DNA from: Candidatus Omnitrophica bacterium UBA1443
Lineage (GTDB): Bacteria > Omnitrophota > Omnitrophia > Omnitrophales > Aquincolibacteriaceae
NCBI GenBank assembly: GCA_002329545.1
Contig: DCTJ01000060.1
Span: 8,271-16,333 of the forward strand
Direction: 5' to 3'
DNA: 8,063 bases
Within the stretch, counting starts at the first letter, position 1. Every line of letters starts with the position of its first letter. Of this stretch, positions 5,895 through 8,063 are shown in pieces. A program made the position numbers and the translations under genes. Below the pieces are notes generated by a model. The model was not told the DNA's origin and searched no databases. It saw nothing but the letters and a program-made list of their open reading frames with translations.

Positions 5895-6374
5895 TTAGGG
5901 ATTGAGAAGAACAATCCCTAAATTAAGTCCGCTCGCGAAAGTGACCCAGAACAAATAAGGGATCAGGAGAACCGCCGCGATCAGCGAGACTTTGAAAAAC
6001 AAATTTATCGTGATAAGGATGGCAAGCCATAACAGTAAAATATCGACAAGGCCGAGGATCGGGGAACGAAGTCCAAAAAACAAAAAAGACCAAGCCGTAT
6101 TCAGGACAAGCTGAATCAGAAAAAAGACAAGAGCTTTTCTGACCGCCCGTTCTTTGAGTCCCTTGGACCAGACTTGCCACGCCGCTATTCCCATCATGAC
6201 ATAAAGCACGCTCCAGACGGGGCCGAAGGTCCAGCTCGGGGGCGTGAAGGACGGTTTATTCAGGGTGGCATACCAGTCGGGGATGGCCTTAAGGGTATAG
6301 AGGGAACTCACTGCCCCCGCACTCATACAAAACAGCACCGATCCCCCAAGTTTTAGAATCGAAAGCGTTTTCAT
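5895..6374 (-). CDS. tspO: TspO/MBR family membrane protein
   Basis: This is a 159-aa protein with five membrane helices, the bacterial relative of the mitochondrial translocator protein. Family blocks are KPSFTPPSWTFGPVW (40-54, loop 1 and helix 2), QLVLNTAWSFLFF (88-100) and PYLFWVTFASGLN (139-151). Family members bind porphyrins and modulate tetrapyrrole or stress responses. The ligand here is unknown. The start ATG overlaps the upstream radical SAM stop in an ATGA arrangement, and AAGGGA lies 6 nt before the ATG, so the two are translationally coupled. Most tspO genes sit with photosynthesis, carotenoid or stress genes, none of which are visible here. Length and motifs show no damage. Confidence 0.94.
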   Translation of the reverse strand: MKTLSILKLGGSVLFCMSAGAVSSLYTLKAIPDWYATLNKPSFTPPSWTFGPVWSVLYVMMGIAAWQVWSKGLKERAVRKALVFFLIQLVLNTAWSFLFFGLRSPILGLVDILLLWLAILITINLFFKVSLIAAVLLIPYLFWVTFASGLNLGIVLLNP

Positions 6375-7960
6375 AATTTTCCCTTCAGGATAATCGAGCG
6401 TCCTTCCTGGGTGGCAATTCTATCAATTTTGCGCCAGACTTTGTAGAAATGTTCTGTCCTGAATTGGGGTTGAAGCTCAAAGCTGTCGTGGTTCCATCCA
6501 TGGAGACCTCGCCCCTCCAATAACATTTTCAGGATCTTGACGCCTGCCACGGAGCGTCTCCCGGATTTTCGTGCGACGCGAAGCGCTGTTTTTAAAGAAG
6601 AATCTCCCTGAAGCGAAATTCCTTTAAGAAAATTTAAAATGCGTGTGACCACAAAAAACGTATAAACAGAATCCCGCTGTTTGGGGGTTCTCCATGCCAA
6701 AAGTCCAGTCAGGCGCGTATTGACGGTCGAGGGAGGCGGCTCATTGACTTTGCCTGGAGCCACATAAAACGGGGACGCGCCTATCAGCACGGGAAGTTTT
6801 GCGTGGAGAATCAGCGTGCGGGCCATGGAGTGTTCGGTTTCGCCCGGCAGTCCAAGGATTTGATACGAAACGATTTTGAAACCAAGTCTGAACGCGTCCT
6901 CTATGACGGAACGATATTTTTTCAGGTCAAGCGGCCGACGGGCCGTTTGACAGACAGAGGGGTTGGAGCTGACGAGGGAAAGGTTGAGATGCGTAAAACC
7001 CGCCTGGCGCATGAGTGAGAGGAGTTCGTGATCGAGATGCCAATAACAGATTCCGTTCATCGCGAGAAATTGCAGATCATTTTTGGGGAAAAGGAGGATT
7101 ATTTTTTTAAAAAGTAAACAGGCCGCTTTTTTGTCAAAAGTCAGGTTGTCATCTTCGAGGTCAAAGACCCGATAACCCTGTTCGTAGCGAAGCTGAATCT
7201 CCCGCAAAATATTATCGTTTGACCGGCGCCTGTATTGATGCCCAAAGGTTTCGTGAACGGAACAGAATGAACAGTGATAGGGACATCCTCTTGAGGTGAG
7301 AATAAAACAGAGGGGTTTTCCTTCATACAGGTAATGAGATCGGGAGAGGTCTGAAAAGTCGGGGAAAGGAATTTTATCAACCGGGAAATTACGCGTCGGG
7401 GAAGGGACTAGCTTCTTTTTTGAACTTAAGGAGTCAGCTTTCCTTTGCCACTGTTTCAAAAATTTCACGATGGCCCGTTCTCCTTCGCCCCGTATGACAA
7501 AATCAATGGCAGGGTGGGCGAGCAGGGTTTCGGGGAGGGCGGAAGCATGTGATCCACCCGCGAAAATCGGGACCTGGATTTCCCGCTTGATCGCGCTTGC
7601 TGTCTCAAGAACTTCCTGATAGTAAGCCGTAAAAAGGGAAGAAATGCCGATTAGATCGGGGGATTCCTTTTTAAGGTCACGGGCAATCGTTTCATAGTCG
7701 GCGCCAAAATGATAAAAGTGATGAAAAGTACAAAAAGGGCTCTTGTCCGCTTTGCCGTAATAGGGTTTCAGATAGGTTAATTCCCGTGGCCAGGGGAGGG
7801 TCCTTCGACCCCATCCGGCGTGATAATCCTTTACGATGACCCGGACGGACGAAAAATGTTTTTGGATGGTGGCCTTGAGATAACACAACCCGAGGGGTTG
7901 CAGGCGTATGTCGGTTTCATAAAAATCGCGGATGGGTGGCTGGAGAAGAACGATTTTCAT
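6371..7960 (-). CDS. Radical SAM protein with B12-binding-type N-terminal domain
   Basis: This is a 529-aa cytoplasmic protein with no signal peptide. Residues 1 to about 175 form a Rossmann-like cobalamin-binding-type domain (LQPPI, PLGLCYLKATI, SPDLIGISSLF, IFAGGSHAS, DFVIRGEGERAI). The canonical DxHxxG cobalamin ligand motif is absent, the nearest stretch being DYHAGWG (45-51), so any B12 would bind base-on or loosely. The radical SAM core spans about 215-400, with CPYHCSFC (C226, C230, C233) for the 4Fe-4S cluster, LEDDNLTF (268-275) and QILGLPGET (367-375) for SAM. The remaining 130 residues, basic and rich in Arg/Lys, match no domain I recognise. The substrate is unknown; members of this class methylate or rearrange varied substrates. 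It is the first gene of the minus-strand operon, with no clear Shine-Dalgarno before ATG 7960. Confidence 0.88.
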   Translation of the reverse strand: MKIVLLQPPIRDFYETDIRLQPLGLCYLKATIQKHFSSVRVIVKDYHAGWGRRTLPWPRELTYLKPYYGKADKSPFCTFHHFYHFGADYETIARDLKKESPDLIGISSLFTAYYQEVLETASAIKREIQVPIFAGGSHASALPETLLAHPAIDFVIRGEGERAIVKFLKQWQRKADSLSSKKKLVPSPTRNFPVDKIPFPDFSDLSRSHYLYEGKPLCFILTSRGCPYHCSFCSVHETFGHQYRRRSNDNILREIQLRYEQGYRVFDLEDDNLTFDKKAACLLFKKIILLFPKNDLQFLAMNGICYWHLDHELLSLMRQAGFTHLNLSLVSSNPSVCQTARRPLDLKKYRSVIEDAFRLGFKIVSYQILGLPGETEHSMARTLILHAKLPVLIGASPFYVAPGKVNEPPPSTVNTRLTGLLAWRTPKQRDSVYTFFVVTRILNFLKGISLQGDSSLKTALRVARKSGRRSVAGVKILKMLLEGRGLHGWNHDSFELQPQFRTEHFYKVWRKIDRIATQEGRSIILKGKL

Positions 7961-8013
7961 GAGGGTCAGGAAACTTTATTTTTTCGGAGCGTGTCGGCAA
8001 GCTGAGGTCTCTG

Positions 8014-8041
8014 AGTATTTTTTTATTTTTTTAAGAAACAA
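8014..8041 (-). promoter_or_regulatory. Candidate promoter of the minus-strand operon
   Basis: On the minus strand TTGTTT (8041-8036) and AATACT (8019-8014) are 16 bp apart, three and four matches to the -35 and -10 consensus. The spacer is very A-rich: two runs of seven A separated by T (minus strand of 8018-8032). Transcription would start near 8006, giving a leader of about 45 nt. Location before the first operon gene supports it, but the hexamers are weak. No other gene is seen between 7961 and the right edge. Confidence 0.3.
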
Positions 8042-8063
8042 AACGGTGTCACGCGCCACAATT

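Noticed and set aside
7985..8035. Plus-strand terminator ending in T7-A-T7
   Set aside because: There is a long T-rich tract but no stable GC-rich hairpin directly before it and no plus-strand gene upstream. It is read as an A-rich promoter spacer of the minus operon instead.

Overview
The window is compact bacterial chromosome of moderate GC, about 50% by eye. It has two converging gene blocks and one complete insertion sequence. Plus strand, left to right: the arginine/glycine-rich C-terminal tail of an unidentified protein, an intrinsic terminator, dut (dUTPase), an IS5-family element, ftsK/spoIIIE (DNA translocase) and queH (epoxyqueuosine reductase). Minus strand, read from the right edge: a radical SAM protein with a B12-binding-type N-terminal domain, tspO, a DUF486 small membrane protein, a flavin reductase-like protein, crcB (fluoride channel), then a terminator that abuts the end of queH.

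The host cannot be fixed from the sequence. A non-thiol-rich FtsK of SpoIIIE length, QueH rather than QueG, and several starts without a Shine-Dalgarno sequence suit an uncultured anaerobic or PVC-like lineage such as Omnitrophota, but that is only a guess. The fragment upstream of dut could be the end of polynucleotide phosphorylase, which often lies near dut, but 27 residues do not prove it.

The plus block is housekeeping: nucleotide-pool sanitation (Dut), chromosome segregation at division (FtsK) and tRNA queuosine formation (QueH). The 835-bp IS sits exactly in the dut stop codon. It has a 2-bp TA target duplication and near-perfect terminal repeats, and its transposase (DDE, IS427-like) is split over two frames joined by an A7 slippery site. 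The insertion changed the inferred original TAA stop to TAG without altering the Dut protein, and it separated dut from ftsK by a transposase read in the opposite direction.

The minus block looks like a five-gene operon. Spacings are 4-bp overlap, 8 bp, 8 bp and 4 bp, with one terminator at its end. Four of its products suggest membrane or redox/tetrapyrrole-linked work (TspO, DUF486, flavin reductase, radical SAM/B12-type), and the last is a fluoride exporter. No specific shared pathway can be proven from the sequence. No CRISPR array, tRNA, rRNA or defence system was seen. The most informative observations are the structure and placement of the IS and the unusual company kept by tspO.
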